The notes under the pieces are model-generated. The model searched no databases. It was given only the letters and a program-made list of their open reading frames with translations, and was not told where the DNA came from. A stretch of DNA of 62,472 nt from Methylobacterium sp. E-066. GTDB taxonomy: Bacteria; Pseudomonadota; Alphaproteobacteria; Rhizobiales; Beijerinckiaceae. The stretch lies in the NCBI RefSeq assembly GCF_022829635.1, contig NZ_JAKSYO010000101.1:1-62472 (forward strand), given 5' to 3'. Positions 17,821 to 27,338 of this stretch are shown here, piece by piece (positions within the stretch are counted from its first letter, which is position 1; the number at the start of each line of letters is the position of its first letter). The translations under genes and the position numbers were made by a program.

Positions 17821-18452
17821 GCGATCCGGACCGCGCCCGAATCCTCGGCGCCTCCGGTGTTTCACGTGAAACAGCGGAGCTGCTCGACCTCTACGTCGCC
17901 CAGCTCCGGCGCTGGCAGCCGATCAAGAACCTCGTCGGCCCGGCCACCCTCGCGGAGGTCTGGAGCCGCCATATCGACGACGCGCTCCAGCTTTTGGACC
18001 TCGCGCCGGAGGCCCGGACCTGGCTGGATCTCGGTTCCGGCGCCGGTATTCCCGGCCTGATCCTCGCCATCGCCGGCCGCGAGCGCGGCATCCAGGTCGA
18101 TCTCATCGAGAGCAACGCGCGCAAATGCGCCTTCCTCACCGAGACCGCCCGTCTCACTGGCACGCCGGCGCGCGTGCGCAACGCCCGGATCGAGGCGGTG
18201 ATCGGCGACTACCAGGGCGTCGATATCGTCTGCGCCCGCGCGCTGGCGCCCATGACGCAGCTCCTCGCCTGGACGGAGCCGCTGTTGAAAACGGGCACCA
18301 CCGGGCTGTTTCCGAAGGGCCGGGACGTGCAAGCTGAATTGACCCAGGCCGCCGCGCAGTGGAGAGTCGTTAACGACCTCGTGCCGAGCCGGACTGATTC
18401 CGAAGCCCGGATCGTGCGCGTCACTGCCCTCGCCGCCCCGAGCCATCGATGA
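17817..18452 (+). CDS. rsmG: 16S rRNA (guanine-527-N7) methyltransferase RsmG (GidB)
   Basis: A 211-residue SAM-dependent methyltransferase acting on 16S rRNA. It starts at GTG 17817, overlapping mnmG. The SAM-binding region [19 protein letters not shown] is at about residues 63-81, and ARALAP is the conserved late motif. Codons 14-19 (Gly-Val-Ser-Arg-Glu-Thr) are written on a perfect parS palindrome, a placement seen in other bacteria. parA overlaps its 3' end by four bases. Confidence 0.97.
   Translation: MSDPDRARILGASGVSRETAELLDLYVAQLRRWQPIKNLVGPATLAEVWSRHIDDALQLLDLAPEARTWLDLGSGAGIPGLILAIAGRERGIQVDLIESNARKCAFLTETARLTGTPARVRNARIEAVIGDYQGVDIVCARALAPMTQLLAWTEPLLKTGTTGLFPKGRDVQAELTQAAAQWRVVNDLVPSRTDSEARIVRVTALAAPSHR
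17858..17873. promoter_or_regulatory. parS: parS site inside rsmG
   Basis: TGTTTCACGTGAAACA is an exact match to the bacterial parS consensus. It lies in the first 20 codons of rsmG, 1.5 kb from parB. It is the strongest of three candidate ParB sites in the window. Confidence 0.95.
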
Positions 18453-19342
18453 CCGAAGCGATCCTCGGCGATTCCGCCGACCGGTCCGTGGATCCGTCCG
18501 CCGATCCCGTCTTGCCCCCCGCCGAAAGACCGTCCGTGCGACATCCCTTGCGGATCCTGGCGCTCGCCAACCAGAAGGGCGGCGTCGGCAAGACCACGAC
18601 GGCGATCAACCTCGGCACGGCGCTGGCGGCGATCGGCGAGGACGTGCTGGTGCTCGATCTCGACCCGCAGGGCAACGCCTCCACGGGGCTGGGAATCGAC
18701 CGGGCTCGCCGCCAGGTCTCGACCTACGACGTCATGACCGGCGAGGCGACGTTGGCCGAGGCGGTGATCCCCACGGCGGTGCCGCGCCTATCGATCGCGC
18801 CCTCGACCATGGATCTCCTCGGCCTGGAGATGGAGCTGGCCACCCTCCCCGACCGGGCCCACCGGCTGCGCGGCGTGCTCAAGGACATCGCCCATGCCAA
18901 GGGCCTGGAGCGGATCAGCTACGTGCTGATCGATTGCCCGCCCTCGCTCAACCTGCTGACCATCAACGCGCTGGCTGCCGCCGACGCGGTGCTGGTGCCG
19001 CTGCAATGCGAGTTCTTTGCCCTTGAGGGTTTGAGCCAGCTGCTGCGCACCGTCGAGCAGGTCCGCGGTGCGCTGAACCCGAAGCTGACCATCCAGGGCA
19101 TCGTGCTGACAATGTTCGACCCGCGCAACAACCTCTCCGCCCAGGTGGTGGCGGATGTCCGCGGTTTCATGGGCGACAAGGTCTACGAGACCGTGATCCC
19201 CCGCAACGTCCGCATCTCCGAGGCGCCGTCCCACGGCAAGCCGGCTTTGCTCTACGATTTGAAATGCGCCGGCAGCCAAGCGTATCTGCGCCTCGCCTCC
19301 GAGGTGATCCAGCGCGAAGGCCGGGTGCCGGCGGCGGCCTGA
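18449..19342 (+). CDS. parA: Chromosome partitioning ATPase ParA
   Basis: A 297-residue Walker-type ATPase that binds nucleoid DNA and pulls ParB-parS complexes apart. After a 30-residue variable leader come LANQKGGVGKTTTAINLG (deviant Walker A, residues 34-51), VLDLDPQGNASTGLG, LIDCPPSLNLLTINAL and LVPLQCEFFALEGLSQL, all typical of chromosomal ParA/Soj. It overlaps rsmG (ATGA). The start could be slightly later, but 18449 fits translational coupling. Confidence 0.97.
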   Translation: MTEAILGDSADRSVDPSADPVLPPAERPSVRHPLRILALANQKGGVGKTTTAINLGTALAAIGEDVLVLDLDPQGNASTGLGIDRARRQVSTYDVMTGEATLAEAVIPTAVPRLSIAPSTMDLLGLEMELATLPDRAHRLRGVLKDIAHAKGLERISYVLIDCPPSLNLLTINALAAADAVLVPLQCEFFALEGLSQLLRTVEQVRGALNPKLTIQGIVLTMFDPRNNLSAQVVADVRGFMGDKVYETVIPRNVRISEAPSHGKPALLYDLKCAGSQAYLRLASEVIQREGRVPAAA

Positions 19343-19402
19343 CTTCTTGTGATCCCCTAAAAAACCGGGGATCGAGTGCGGAGCGTGACACGGGTGACAA
19401 GG

Positions 19403-20323
19403 ATGGCGGAGGAGGGGGCACGACCCCGTCTCGGGCGCGGGCTCGCGGCGCTGATCGGTGATTTCGGCGATGCCGGACAGGCGGCCAAGCTCGACGGGAA
19501 GATCGAGCCGCAGCGCAAGGTCCCGGTGGAGTTCCTGCGCCCGAATCCGCGCAACCCCCGACGCAGCTTCGGCGAGGCGGAACTGGCGGAACTCGCGACC
19601 TCGATCACCCAGCGCGGCATCATCCAGCCGATCGTGGTGCGGCCGCTCGCCGACGTGCCGGGCGCCTTCGAGATCGTGGCCGGCGAGCGGCGCTGGCGGG
19701 CGGCCCAGAAGGGCGGGCTCGACGAGGTGCCGGTGGTGATCGTCGAGATCGACGACCGCGCCTCCCTCGAATTCGCCATCCTGGAGAACGTCCAGCGGGC
19801 CGACCTCAACCCGATCGAGGAGGCGTCCGGCTACGAGCGCCTGATGCAGGACTTCGCCTACACCCAGAAGGAGCTGGCCGAGATCCTCGGCAAGAGCCGC
19901 AGCCACCTCGCCAACACCCTGCGGCTGCTCAACCTGCCGCCCGCCGTGCAGGATCGGGTCACCGCCGGGGAACTCACCGCCGGCCATGCCCGCGCGCTCC
20001 TGGCGGTGCGCGATCCCGAAGCCCTGGCCCGCCGGGTCGTGGCCGAGGGCCTGTCGGTGCGCGAGGTCGAGGCGGTGGCCGCCGCCGAGGCCGCCGAGGC
20101 TGCTGCCCCCGACACCCCCCGCCCCGGCCGCCCGCGCCTCTCGGCCGAGCGCCCTGCCCCGGTCCGCGACCTGGAATTACGGATCCGCCGGGCCCTGGGG
20201 GTCGAGGTGATCTACAAGCCCAAGGACGAGGCATCGGGCGAGATCCGCATCCGCTACGAGACCCAGGACGAGCTCGAGGGGCTGCTCAACCGGTTCAAGG
20301 TGTCGGAGCCGGAACAGGGCTGA
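19403..20323 (+). CDS. parB: Chromosome partitioning protein ParB
   Basis: A 306-residue CTP-dependent DNA clamp that loads at parS. The N-terminal RLGRGLAALIGD is the ParA-interacting leader. NPRNPRRSFGEAELAELATSI starts the CTP-binding domain, and GERRWRAAQKGG is the C-motif. The helix-turn-helix with TQKELAEILGKSRSHLANTLRLLNLP covers about residues 155-185, and the C-terminal dimer domain ends KVSEPEQG. ATG 19403 is preferred to 19376 because it gives the standard N-terminus. It is the last gene of the mnmG operon; a family A repeat follows. Confidence 0.97.
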   Translation: MAEEGARPRLGRGLAALIGDFGDAGQAAKLDGKIEPQRKVPVEFLRPNPRNPRRSFGEAELAELATSITQRGIIQPIVVRPLADVPGAFEIVAGERRWRAAQKGGLDEVPVVIVEIDDRASLEFAILENVQRADLNPIEEASGYERLMQDFAYTQKELAEILGKSRSHLANTLRLLNLPPAVQDRVTAGELTAGHARALLAVRDPEALARRVVAEGLSVREVEAVAAAEAAEAAAPDTPRPGRPRLSAERPAPVRDLELRIRRALGVEVIYKPKDEASGEIRIRYETQDELEGLLNRFKVSEPEQG

Positions 20324-20383
20324 CGGCGGTTGCCGGGGTTCGTCCAGCGCCCGGCCGCACAACGACGCGCATCCGAATCATCT

Positions 20384-20496
20384 CCCTCATCCTGAGGTGC
20401 CGGAGCGCAGCGGAGGCCTCGAAGGAGGCCTCCAGGGATCGCATGGCTGGCTGGAGGGCTCCTTCGAGGCTGCTCCGCAGCACCTCAGGATGAGGG
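20384..20496. repeat. Palindromic repeat family A, copy 3
   Basis: The arms CCCTCATCCTGAGGTG (20384-20399) and CACCTCAGGATGAGGG (20481-20496) are inverted. The inner pair CTCGAAGGAG/CTCCTTCGAG is present. It lies between convergent parB and holA. Confidence 0.9.
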
Positions 20497-20554
20497 TGTG
20501 GGTGGGATCGATGCAAGCCGTCTCGCTTCCTCGGAAGCGAGGCTGACACGATTC

Positions 20555-21598
20555 CTAGCGCCGCCGCCGCGCGCCCGCCTCCGCCACCCGCAGCAGCGCC
20601 GCGGAGGCCAGGGCGTGCGCCAGCTCGGGCTCGGCCCGCCGGCAGGCCAGGATCGCCTCCTGGAGGGCCTTGACCGCCTGCCGCAGGGTGCCGGCCGGCC
20701 AGGTGCCGAGCTGGCCCTCGATGCTGGCCTTGCGCTTGAAATGCAGCCCCCGCCAGGAAGCCACCATCAGGGACGGCGTCTTATCCGGGTTGTCGAGGCG
20801 GGTCGCCAGCAGGGTCAGGGCGTGCCGCAGGGCCGAGCCGAGCACCACGCCGGGATCCAGGCCCTCGTGGCGGAACCGCCGGTAGTCGCGCTCCACCGCC
20901 TCCCGGCGGCCGTCGAAGGCGGCGTCGATCAGGGTGTTGAGCACGCTGGCCGCGACGTCGCTGGTGACGGCCTCGACATGGTCGAGGGTGACGACCTTGT
21001 CCCCTTGCCCTTCCCCGCCCGCGTAGAGCGCCAGCTTCTCGATCTCCATCAGGCTGGCCCGGCGATCGCCGCCGAGGCTGCGGGCCAGGACTTCCCGAGC
21101 AGCGCGATCGATGCGCAGGCCGCGCTCCTGCAGGGTGCGGTCGATCAGATCCGAGAGCGTGCGCTCGTCGTCGGCGTAGCAGGGAATCGCCAGCGCCTTG
21201 GGGGAGCGCTCGCACAGGACCCGCATCGGGTTGTTCTTGGCGAGGTCGCCGCCCTCCACGACGATGCGGGCATCGGCCACGTCGGCGGCGAGCACCGCCT
21301 CGACGGCCGGCGCGTAGTTGCGGCTGCCCGGCCGCACCCAGATCGACCGGCGGCCGCCGAACAGGCCCATGGTCCCGGCCTCGTCGCAGAGCCGGCCCGG
21401 ATCGGAGGCGAGGGTGTCGCCGTCGATCCGCACCAGCGCGAAGGGATCTCCCGGGTCGGTGACGAAATCCTCGGCGAGTTTTCGCGCACGCTCGGTCACG
21501 AGACCGGTATCCGGCCCGTAGACCAGGATCACCGGGATGCGCGGATCCGGCCCGCGCCGGATCAGGCCCTCGATCTCGCCCGCCTTGACCGCGGTCAA
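20555..21598 (-). CDS. holA: DNA polymerase III delta subunit HolA
   Basis: A 347-residue clamp-loader subunit. The N-terminus KIPVILVYGPD-like (here RIPVILVYGPDTGLV), FVTDPGDPF, the SIWV strand and the C-terminal helical domain with KRKASIEGQLGTWPAGTLRQAV fit HolA. No ATG suits the conserved N-terminus. TTG 21598 (Leu-Thr-Ala-Val-Lys-Ala-Gly-Glu) is proposed, because the longer frame back to 21685 runs into lptE. It sits seven bases after lptE and is surely co-transcribed with it. Confidence 0.92.
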   Translation of the reverse strand: MTAVKAGEIEGLIRRGPDPRIPVILVYGPDTGLVTERARKLAEDFVTDPGDPFALVRIDGDTLASDPGRLCDEAGTMGLFGGRRSIWVRPGSRNYAPAVEAVLAADVADARIVVEGGDLAKNNPMRVLCERSPKALAIPCYADDERTLSDLIDRTLQERGLRIDRAAREVLARSLGGDRRASLMEIEKLALYAGGEGQGDKVVTLDHVEAVTSDVAASVLNTLIDAAFDGRREAVERDYRRFRHEGLDPGVVLGSALRHALTLLATRLDNPDKTPSLMVASWRGLHFKRKASIEGQLGTWPAGTLRQAVKALQEAILACRRAEPELAHALASAALLRVAEAGARRRR

Positions 21599-21605
21599 AG
21601 CCGGC

Positions 21606-22154
21606 TCACGGCTTGGTCGAGAGCACGGCGGCGAGGCGCGTCTTGATCTGGTCCGCCAGGACGCTGGCGAGGCGGATCTCGGCATCGCGGGCCGCCCGCT
21701 GGCTGGCGAAGCGCTGGACCGAGCGGTCGTAGGTCGCGGTCGAGGTCGCCACGCCCTCGGAGTAGACCTTGGTGCCGGCCATGTCCTCCAGGCTGTACTT
21801 GATGTTGGCCACCAGCGTGCCGGCCTCGGCGCGGCCGGTGGTGGAGGAGACGATCGGGGTCTGCACGATCTCGGAGCCCGAGAGCTTCAGCCGGTAGCGC
21901 TTGCTCGCCGGCTGGCCCGACCCGTCGAGCTCGAAGATCAGTTCGCTGCGCAGGTAATGCCCAAGCCGCTCCTGGCCCTGGGCCATCCCGACATCGTCGA
22001 CCTGCACGGAGGCCAGCAGCGCCTGCACGGTCTCGCCGGAGGCGGTCGGCCCGTAGAGCGGGCGGAAACAGGCCGACAGGTTCAGCGCCAGGCCGGCGAC
22101 ACAGGCGAGGCGGCCGATCCGGCCCGCAACCGATACTCCCGAACGCACCATCAC
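21606..22154 (-). CDS. lptE: LPS assembly lipoprotein LptE
   Basis: A 182-residue lipoprotein of the outer membrane that plugs the LptD barrel in lipopolysaccharide export. The lipobox LSAC (Cys at about residue 29) follows a hydrophobic signal, then FRPLYGP, the conserved start of alphaproteobacterial LptE. The ending QIKTRLAAVL is also typical. leuS usually lies directly upstream in relatives; here it is 11.7 kb away on the other strand. Confidence 0.92.
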   Translation of the reverse strand: MMVRSGVSVAGRIGRLACVAGLALNLSACFRPLYGPTASGETVQALLASVQVDDVGMAQGQERLGHYLRSELIFELDGSGQPASKRYRLKLSGSEIVQTPIVSSTTGRAEAGTLVANIKYSLEDMAGTKVYSEGVATSTATYDRSVQRFASQRAARDAEIRLASVLADQIKTRLAAVLSTKP

Positions 22155-22272
22155 GTCGCCGTTCCGCCCCGCTTCGTCGCAGTCCCTCTTAGCCCGGACC
22201 GGGAGGGCCGCGCCATGAGACTACGCGGCAACCGTTACGATTCCTCTGCGGCGAGAGCGTGGTCGCCCGGTT

Positions 22273-23226
22273 TCAGACCGTTGCCAGATAGCCCGAGACC
22301 GTGACGATCGACAGGATCGTCGAGACCAGCACCACCGTGGAGGTCAGGTCGGCCTCCCGGCGGTAGAATTCCGCCAGCATGAACGGGCCGGTCCCGGTGG
22401 GCAGGGCGGCCATCAGCACCGCGACGTGGAGCAGCAGCGGCGGCAGGTCGAACAGGTACCGGCCGAGACCGTAGGCGAGGGCCGGCTGCCCGACGAGCTT
22501 CAAGCCGACCAGCAGGGCGGCCGCCCGGCGCTGGGCGCTGCCGGGCCGGCGCTTCTGGGCCAGGAACAGGCCGAGCGCCACCAGGGCGCAGGGCGAGGCC
22601 GCGCCGCCGAGGAGCTTGAGAAATGTCTCGGCCGATGCCGGTAGCGTGAGGCCGGCGCTCGGGACCAGCGCGCCGAGCGCCGGCGGGATCAGCAACGGGT
22701 TGCGGATCAGCGAGCGGCCGACCGCGCGCCAGACCGGGACGTTCGAACCGGCCTGCCCAGACCCGTGCGCTTCCCGCCGGAGGCCGGTCTCGATCAGCAC
22801 GATCGCCACCGCGAACACCCCGCAGACCGTGAGGATCGCCGCCACGGTGGTGGGCGCCAGCGCCTCTGGGCCGAAGGCGACCAGCGCCAGGGGGAAGCCC
22901 ATGAAGCCGGCATTGGGATAGCCGGCATTGAGCCCGTCCACGGCGGCGTCGGAGAGCGGGTGCCCCTCCCCCCGCCGGATCAGTACCGTGAGCGCGAACA
23001 CCGCCAGGCTGCTCAACCCGAAGGCGCCGATGAAGCCCGGCTTCCAGATCGCGCTCCAATGGGCGTGCGCGGTCACGTCGAACAGCAGCGCCGGCAGGGC
23101 CAGGAACACCACGAAGCGGTTGAGTTCGGTGGTCGCGGCGGCACCGAGCACGCCGATCCGCCGGGCCAGCCAGCCGGAAAAGATCAGCGCGAAGATCGGC
23201 AGCACGACCAGCAGGGTCGAGAGCAT
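22273..23226 (-). CDS. AEC (auxin efflux carrier) family permease
   Basis: A 317-residue inner-membrane protein with about ten hydrophobic segments in two halves. The first half carries LNRFVVFLALPALLFD (residues 35-50) and NAGYPNAGFMGFPLAL with the helix-breaking Asn-Pro region. The second half carries LKLVGQPALAYGLGRYLF and ALPTGTGPFMLAEFY. These match the auxin efflux carrier/malonate permease family. The substrate is unknown. No regulator is adjacent. Confidence 0.88.
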   Translation of the reverse strand: MLSTLLVVLPIFALIFSGWLARRIGVLGAAATTELNRFVVFLALPALLFDVTAHAHWSAIWKPGFIGAFGLSSLAVFALTVLIRRGEGHPLSDAAVDGLNAGYPNAGFMGFPLALVAFGPEALAPTTVAAILTVCGVFAVAIVLIETGLRREAHGSGQAGSNVPVWRAVGRSLIRNPLLIPPALGALVPSAGLTLPASAETFLKLLGGAASPCALVALGLFLAQKRRPGSAQRRAAALLVGLKLVGQPALAYGLGRYLFDLPPLLLHVAVLMAALPTGTGPFMLAEFYRREADLTSTVVLVSTILSIVTVSGYLATV

Positions 23227-23334
23227 GGGCGGCCCGGGTCGGAGGACGAGGCTCCGGCCTTAAGCGGATCCCGCCCCGCCCTCCAGTGCCGGGGGCGAGG
23301 ATCTGCCATGCCGGCCCCTGCCCCCGCGAAGCCG

Positions 23335-25575
23335 TTACCAGCGATAGATCAGACTGCCGATCACCGTAGCGGGGGCGCCGCGATAGCAGAAGCCGGCCTG
23401 GCAGTTGTAGTAATCCCGGTCGAAGATGTTGAACGCGTTGATCTGCGCCCGGAAGCCTTTGTACTTCGGATCGAGCGCCGCGAAATCGTAGGCGACCAGC
23501 GCATCGAACAGGGTCACGGTCGGGTTGCGGACCGTATTCTCGTCGTCGGCGAAGCTGTTGGCGTTGAACCGGATACCGCCGCCGACGGTCAATCCGCGCA
23601 GCGCCGAGGAGGGCGGGAACAGGTAGGTCAGGAACGACGCGAAGGTGTCACCTGGGATGCCCGAGAGTCGGTTCCCGTCGATCGCCGCACCGGTGACGAC
23701 CGAGGTCTGCTTGACGAAGCGGAAGTCGAGGTGGGTGTAGGCGACGGTCAGGTTGGTCCCCGGCGCGAAGTTCGCCGTCGCCTCCATCTCGAAGCCGCGC
23801 GAATTGACCTCACCGGTCGCCACTTGGTTGGCGAAGTTCGTGGGATCCTGGCGCAGGATGCTGCTCTGGTTGATATCGAAGCCCGCGATGGCCGCGCTGA
23901 TGTTCGTGCCCGGGATCAGGTATTTCACGCCCGCCTCGATCTGATCGCCGGTGGCGGGCCTGTAGGGTCGGCCGGTGACGACGTTGACGCCGACCTGTGG
24001 GGTAAAGGTCGTGGCGTAGCTGGCGTAAGGGACGAGGCCGGGCGCGAGCTCGTAGTTCAGGCCGGCGCGGTACGTGAAGGCGCTGTCGTTCTGGCTCTGC
24101 GGTCCGGCGACGACGCCTCGGGTTACGCTCGCCGTGTCGGAGGCGACCCAGTCCTGCCGTCCGGTCAGCGTCAGGACGAATCTCCCCCACTTCGCCTGTT
24201 CCTGGACATAGAGGCCAACCTGATCCTGCGCCTGACGCGACGAGCGGTCGATGGTCGGCCGGGTGATCGGTTGGCGGCCGTAGTTCAGGGTGAGCAAGTT
24301 GAGGTCGGGCGCCACGCCGAAACCGGCGATGCTCGAGAAGTCGTAGTGGTAGTAATCGACGCCGGTCAGCAGCGTGTGGGCGATCGGTCCGGTCTGGAGG
24401 TGGCCCTCGAGCTGCGTGTCGACCGCGAAGGAGGCCAGCGACTGCTTGAACAGGCCGGTGGACCGCTGCGCGCTGAGGCCCGTCACCGCGTCGACCTGCG
24501 TGTACGAGAAGTTGGCGTCGACGCCGGAATAGCGGAAGTTCTGCCGCAGGATCAGGTCCGGCGTGAACACGTGCTCGAAGGCGTAGCCGATCCGGTGCTG
24601 ATCGGTCCGGTAGGTGTTGAGCGCGCCGTCGCCCGAGTAGATCCGCGACACGCGGAACCCCGGGAAGTTGTAGAAACTGGCATTGCCCGGGACGTTCGAT
24701 TCCTGGAATTCCGTGAGCAGCGTGAAGGTTGTGTCGGCCGAGGGCCGCCACGTGAAGGCGGGGGCGATGGTGAACCGGTCGTCCCGGACGTCGGGACCTG
24801 GCAGGAACGTGTCGGACTGGCGGGCGACGCCGGTGAGCCGATAGGCCATGGTTCCGTCTGAGCCTTCGACGGGGCCACCGATGTCGAAATTCCCCTGGTA
24901 GCGATCGAAGCTGCCGCCCTGGAACCAGACCTCGCCGAATTGGGCGAAGACCGGGCGCTTGCTGGTCACGTCGACGATGCCGCCGGGAGAGCCAAGGCCG
25001 TAGAGGCCGGAGGCCGGCCCACGCAGGATGGTGAGCGCCTCTGCGCCGTAGGGCTCGATGCGGGGGACGGCGAAGCCGACGCCCGTCTGGCGCAGGCCAT
25101 CGCGGAAGATCCCGTCGTAGGTCTCGGCGAAGCCGCGGATGTAGAACGAGTCCGCGCGCGGGTCGAAGCCGAACACGTTGCTCGACACGCCGGGCGTGTA
25201 GGCGAGTGCCTCGTTGAGGCTTTGCACGTTGCGATCGTTGAGCTGCTCGCGGGTGACCACCGAGACCGATTGCGGGGTCTCGATCAGCGGCGTGTTGGTC
25301 TTGGTGGCGGTCGGGCTCACGCGTGCGACGTAGCCGGTGACCCCGGAAGGACCGCCGCCGCCGCCGCTGGTGGCCGCGCTGTTGCCGTCGCCGCCGCTGA
25401 CATTGGCGCCCCCGAAGCCGGTCCCAGCCGCGGGCGCGGAAGCCGGGCGGGTGGCCTCCACGGAGATCTCGTTGAGCTGCACGGCGCCCTGCGCGGCAGC
25501 CAGGGGCGTGACGGCGGCGGTGGCCAGGGCCGTGGAGGTGACAAGCAACCCGAGGCGGGTGGGACGCATGGACAT
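23335..25575 (-). CDS. TonB-dependent siderophore receptor
   Basis: A 746-residue outer-membrane receptor. The signal peptide spans about residues 1-30. The plug domain includes TPQSVSVVTREQLNDRNVQSL, the SFYIRGF segment and LRGPASGLYGLGSPGGIVD. A 22-stranded barrel ends YNCQAGFCYRGAPATVIGSLIYRW, with two close cysteines and a terminal Trp as in hydroxamate (ferrichrome-type) receptors. A Gly/Ala-rich linker with a polyglycine run lies before the plug. No TonB box could be fixed with certainty. ATG 25575 follows AGGG by five bases. Iron control is expected; a 12-bp palindrome lies upstream. Transport ATPase genes are absent nearby. Confidence 0.92.
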   Translation of the reverse strand: MSMRPTRLGLLVTSTALATAAVTPLAAAQGAVQLNEISVEATRPASAPAAGTGFGGANVSGGDGNSAATSGGGGGPSGVTGYVARVSPTATKTNTPLIETPQSVSVVTREQLNDRNVQSLNEALAYTPGVSSNVFGFDPRADSFYIRGFAETYDGIFRDGLRQTGVGFAVPRIEPYGAEALTILRGPASGLYGLGSPGGIVDVTSKRPVFAQFGEVWFQGGSFDRYQGNFDIGGPVEGSDGTMAYRLTGVARQSDTFLPGPDVRDDRFTIAPAFTWRPSADTTFTLLTEFQESNVPGNASFYNFPGFRVSRIYSGDGALNTYRTDQHRIGYAFEHVFTPDLILRQNFRYSGVDANFSYTQVDAVTGLSAQRSTGLFKQSLASFAVDTQLEGHLQTGPIAHTLLTGVDYYHYDFSSIAGFGVAPDLNLLTLNYGRQPITRPTIDRSSRQAQDQVGLYVQEQAKWGRFVLTLTGRQDWVASDTASVTRGVVAGPQSQNDSAFTYRAGLNYELAPGLVPYASYATTFTPQVGVNVVTGRPYRPATGDQIEAGVKYLIPGTNISAAIAGFDINQSSILRQDPTNFANQVATGEVNSRGFEMEATANFAPGTNLTVAYTHLDFRFVKQTSVVTGAAIDGNRLSGIPGDTFASFLTYLFPPSSALRGLTVGGGIRFNANSFADDENTVRNPTVTLFDALVAYDFAALDPKYKGFRAQINAFNIFDRDYYNCQAGFCYRGAPATVIGSLIYRW

Positions 25576-25634
25576 TGAACCCTGAGATGCGCCGCTCGCC
25601 GGCACTTCAATCTCAGGATCAACCGTTCACGGGT

Positions 25635-25646
25635 GGTTGATCAACC
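25635..25646. promoter_or_regulatory. Candidate operator upstream of the TonB receptor
   Basis: GGTTGATCAACC is a perfect 12-bp palindrome 60 bases upstream of the receptor start, in an AT-richer patch (25619-25710). A partial repeat of its half, CAACC, occurs at 25621. Position and symmetry suggest a binding site for an iron regulator, but it does not match a Fur or Irr consensus that I can vouch for. Confidence 0.35.
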
Positions 25647-25703
25647 CGAAAACGTGTTATCAATCACACACTTAGAAGAGTTCAAATCTGAAATTGTTCG
25701 CAT

Positions 25704-26570
25704 TCAAAACTCTAGTGGCGGCTCCCGCAGCGCCTCGGCCTCGCGGGTGCAGACGGCCTGGTCGGGGGCCGTGCCGCCTCCGGACAGGGCGCCCCGGAGC
25801 TCCGCCCGCGCCTTGTCCAGGTCGGCCCGGAAGCCCGGATCGCCCATCAGCGTGGCGAGGACCGAGGAGCCGGTGATCCGCCCGGCCGCCACGTCGCTGA
25901 GCCAGTGCACCCCGCACACGACGCGGCTCTCGCCGTAGGCCCGGCCGCGCGCGAGGATCGCGGTCGCCTTCTCGGGCACCAGGGAGGCCAGGATCAGCGC
26001 GTAGGCCCAGCCCTGGGTGGCATGGCCGGAGGGGTAGCTGAAGCTGTCGGTGAGCGCCTGGGTCCGCTGCACGCAGATCGGCGCCTCGTTGCCCACGAAG
26101 GGGCGCAGCCGGCGGTAATGCACCTTCGGGCCGCGGGTCGCCCGGGCGAGGTCGAGCCGGGTGCGTTCCAAGAGGTTGAGCACCGCCGGCACACGGCCCT
26201 GGTCGATCCGGGTGCCGAGCACGCAGGCGAAGTTGTCGAGCACCGCGGACGCGCCCTCGGACACGTCGTTGGCGGCGATCTCCCAACGGGGGCTGCCCTT
26301 CAGGGCGCGGGTGCCGTTGAAGGCCGCCCGGTCGGCCTTGTCGAGGGGCGCGTCGTGGGCCGGCGGCGGCGGCAGGATCTGGGTCGCATCGGGGCCCGCC
26401 GTCTCGGCGAGATAGGGCTTCACCGCCGGCTTGCCGGGCTTGAGCGTGTCGGCTCCCAGCGACGGCGCCGCCGGTGGGTTCGACGGGGCAGGGCGGGGCG
26501 GCTCCTCGGCGCGCACCGGGCACGCGGCGATCAGGACGGCGAGGGCCGGCAGGGCGAGAATGCGCAGCAT
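25704..26570 (-). CDS. Class A non-specific acid phosphatase (PAP2/PhoN-like)
   Basis: A 288-residue periplasmic phosphomonoesterase. The signal peptide covers residues 1-22 (LALPALAVLIAACPVRAEE). A Pro-rich leader precedes the catalytic region with the three-part phosphatase signature: KVHYRRLRPF, SYPSGHATQGWA and SRVVCGVHWLSDV. The last two supply the catalytic histidines. GESR..CG.HW is typical of bacterial class A acid phosphatases. It stands alone and is divergent from the 26775 gene. Confidence 0.9.
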   Translation of the reverse strand: MLRILALPALAVLIAACPVRAEEPPRPAPSNPPAAPSLGADTLKPGKPAVKPYLAETAGPDATQILPPPPAHDAPLDKADRAAFNGTRALKGSPRWEIAANDVSEGASAVLDNFACVLGTRIDQGRVPAVLNLLERTRLDLARATRGPKVHYRRLRPFVGNEAPICVQRTQALTDSFSYPSGHATQGWAYALILASLVPEKATAILARGRAYGESRVVCGVHWLSDVAAGRITGSSVLATLMGDPGFRADLDKARAELRGALSGGGTAPDQAVCTREAEALREPPLEF

Positions 26571-26774
26571 CGGATCCGTGGCGGTGACGGGCGAAGGGAC
26601 GAGACAGGAGGCGGACCGCTCCCGCAGACAAACGAACGGCTCGGCCAGACGGTTCAGTCCGTGCACAGGCCTCTGATCCTGTCCAGGGGCTGCCATGACG
26701 GATGGGAGGCGGCGGTTGACCCGGGCCACCGGCCGCGCAAACCCTGCGTGTCCTCCTCCAGAAGTTCCGACCGC

Positions 26775-27338
26775 ATGGCTCAGCCCCTCGACCGCGCCCG
26801 CCTCCTGGAGGCCTTCGAGGTGCTCGGCACCGACCTCGCCGAGCACGGGCAGTTCGTCGAACTCGCCGTCTATGGCGGCGGTGCGCTGATGCTACAATTC
26901 GCGTGGCGGCGCGCCACCGAGGATGTCGATGCCGTCGTGCGGGCCGGCTACGACGAGGCGGCTCTTGCGCCCTCGGTGATCCGGGTCGCTAAGCAGCTGG
27001 GACTGGAGCCGGACTGGCTCAACGATGCCGTCGGCATGTTCACCCCGCTCGACGAGGACGAGACCCTGTTCGCCCTGTCCGGCACTTATCCCACCGGTGG
27101 GACACCAGGACTTCGGACCGTCCTGGCCAGCCCTGCCTACCTCCTGGCGATGAAGTTGCACGCCTTGCAGAGCCTCGACCGCGGCGACCGGGATCTGAAC
27201 GACGCGCGCGCCCTCTCGGCTCACCTGGGCTTGGGGGATGTGGAGGCGCTGGAACGCCTCTATCGCTCGATCTACGGAGAGGACCCATCGCCGGAGGTGC
27301 GGGCGCGGTTTCCCGCTGTGATCGCTGTGGCGCCATGA
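26775..27338 (+). CDS. Nucleotidyltransferase-like protein (DUF6036/AbiEii type)
   Basis: A 187-residue cytosolic protein. Residues 30-53 read VYGGGALMLQFAWRRATEDVD, matching the GG-x-A-(x)n-R-x-T-x-D-x-D pattern of the minimal nucleotidyltransferase fold (AbiEii, DUF6036). ASPAYLLAMKLHAL followed by DRGDRDLNDARALSAHLG is the usual C-terminal half with the Lys and Asp residues. Relatives include toxin halves of toxin-antitoxin systems. The next gene overlaps by four bases. The fold is confident; the role is open. Confidence 0.75.
   Translation: MAQPLDRARLLEAFEVLGTDLAEHGQFVELAVYGGGALMLQFAWRRATEDVDAVVRAGYDEAALAPSVIRVAKQLGLEPDWLNDAVGMFTPLDEDETLFALSGTYPTGGTPGLRTVLASPAYLLAMKLHALQSLDRGDRDLNDARALSAHLGLGDVEALERLYRSIYGEDPSPEVRARFPAVIAVAP

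Noticed and set aside
22765..24861. 698-codon plus-strand frame
   Set aside because: Antisense to the AEC permease and TonB receptor genes; composition is Arg/Gly/Asp-rich without motifs.
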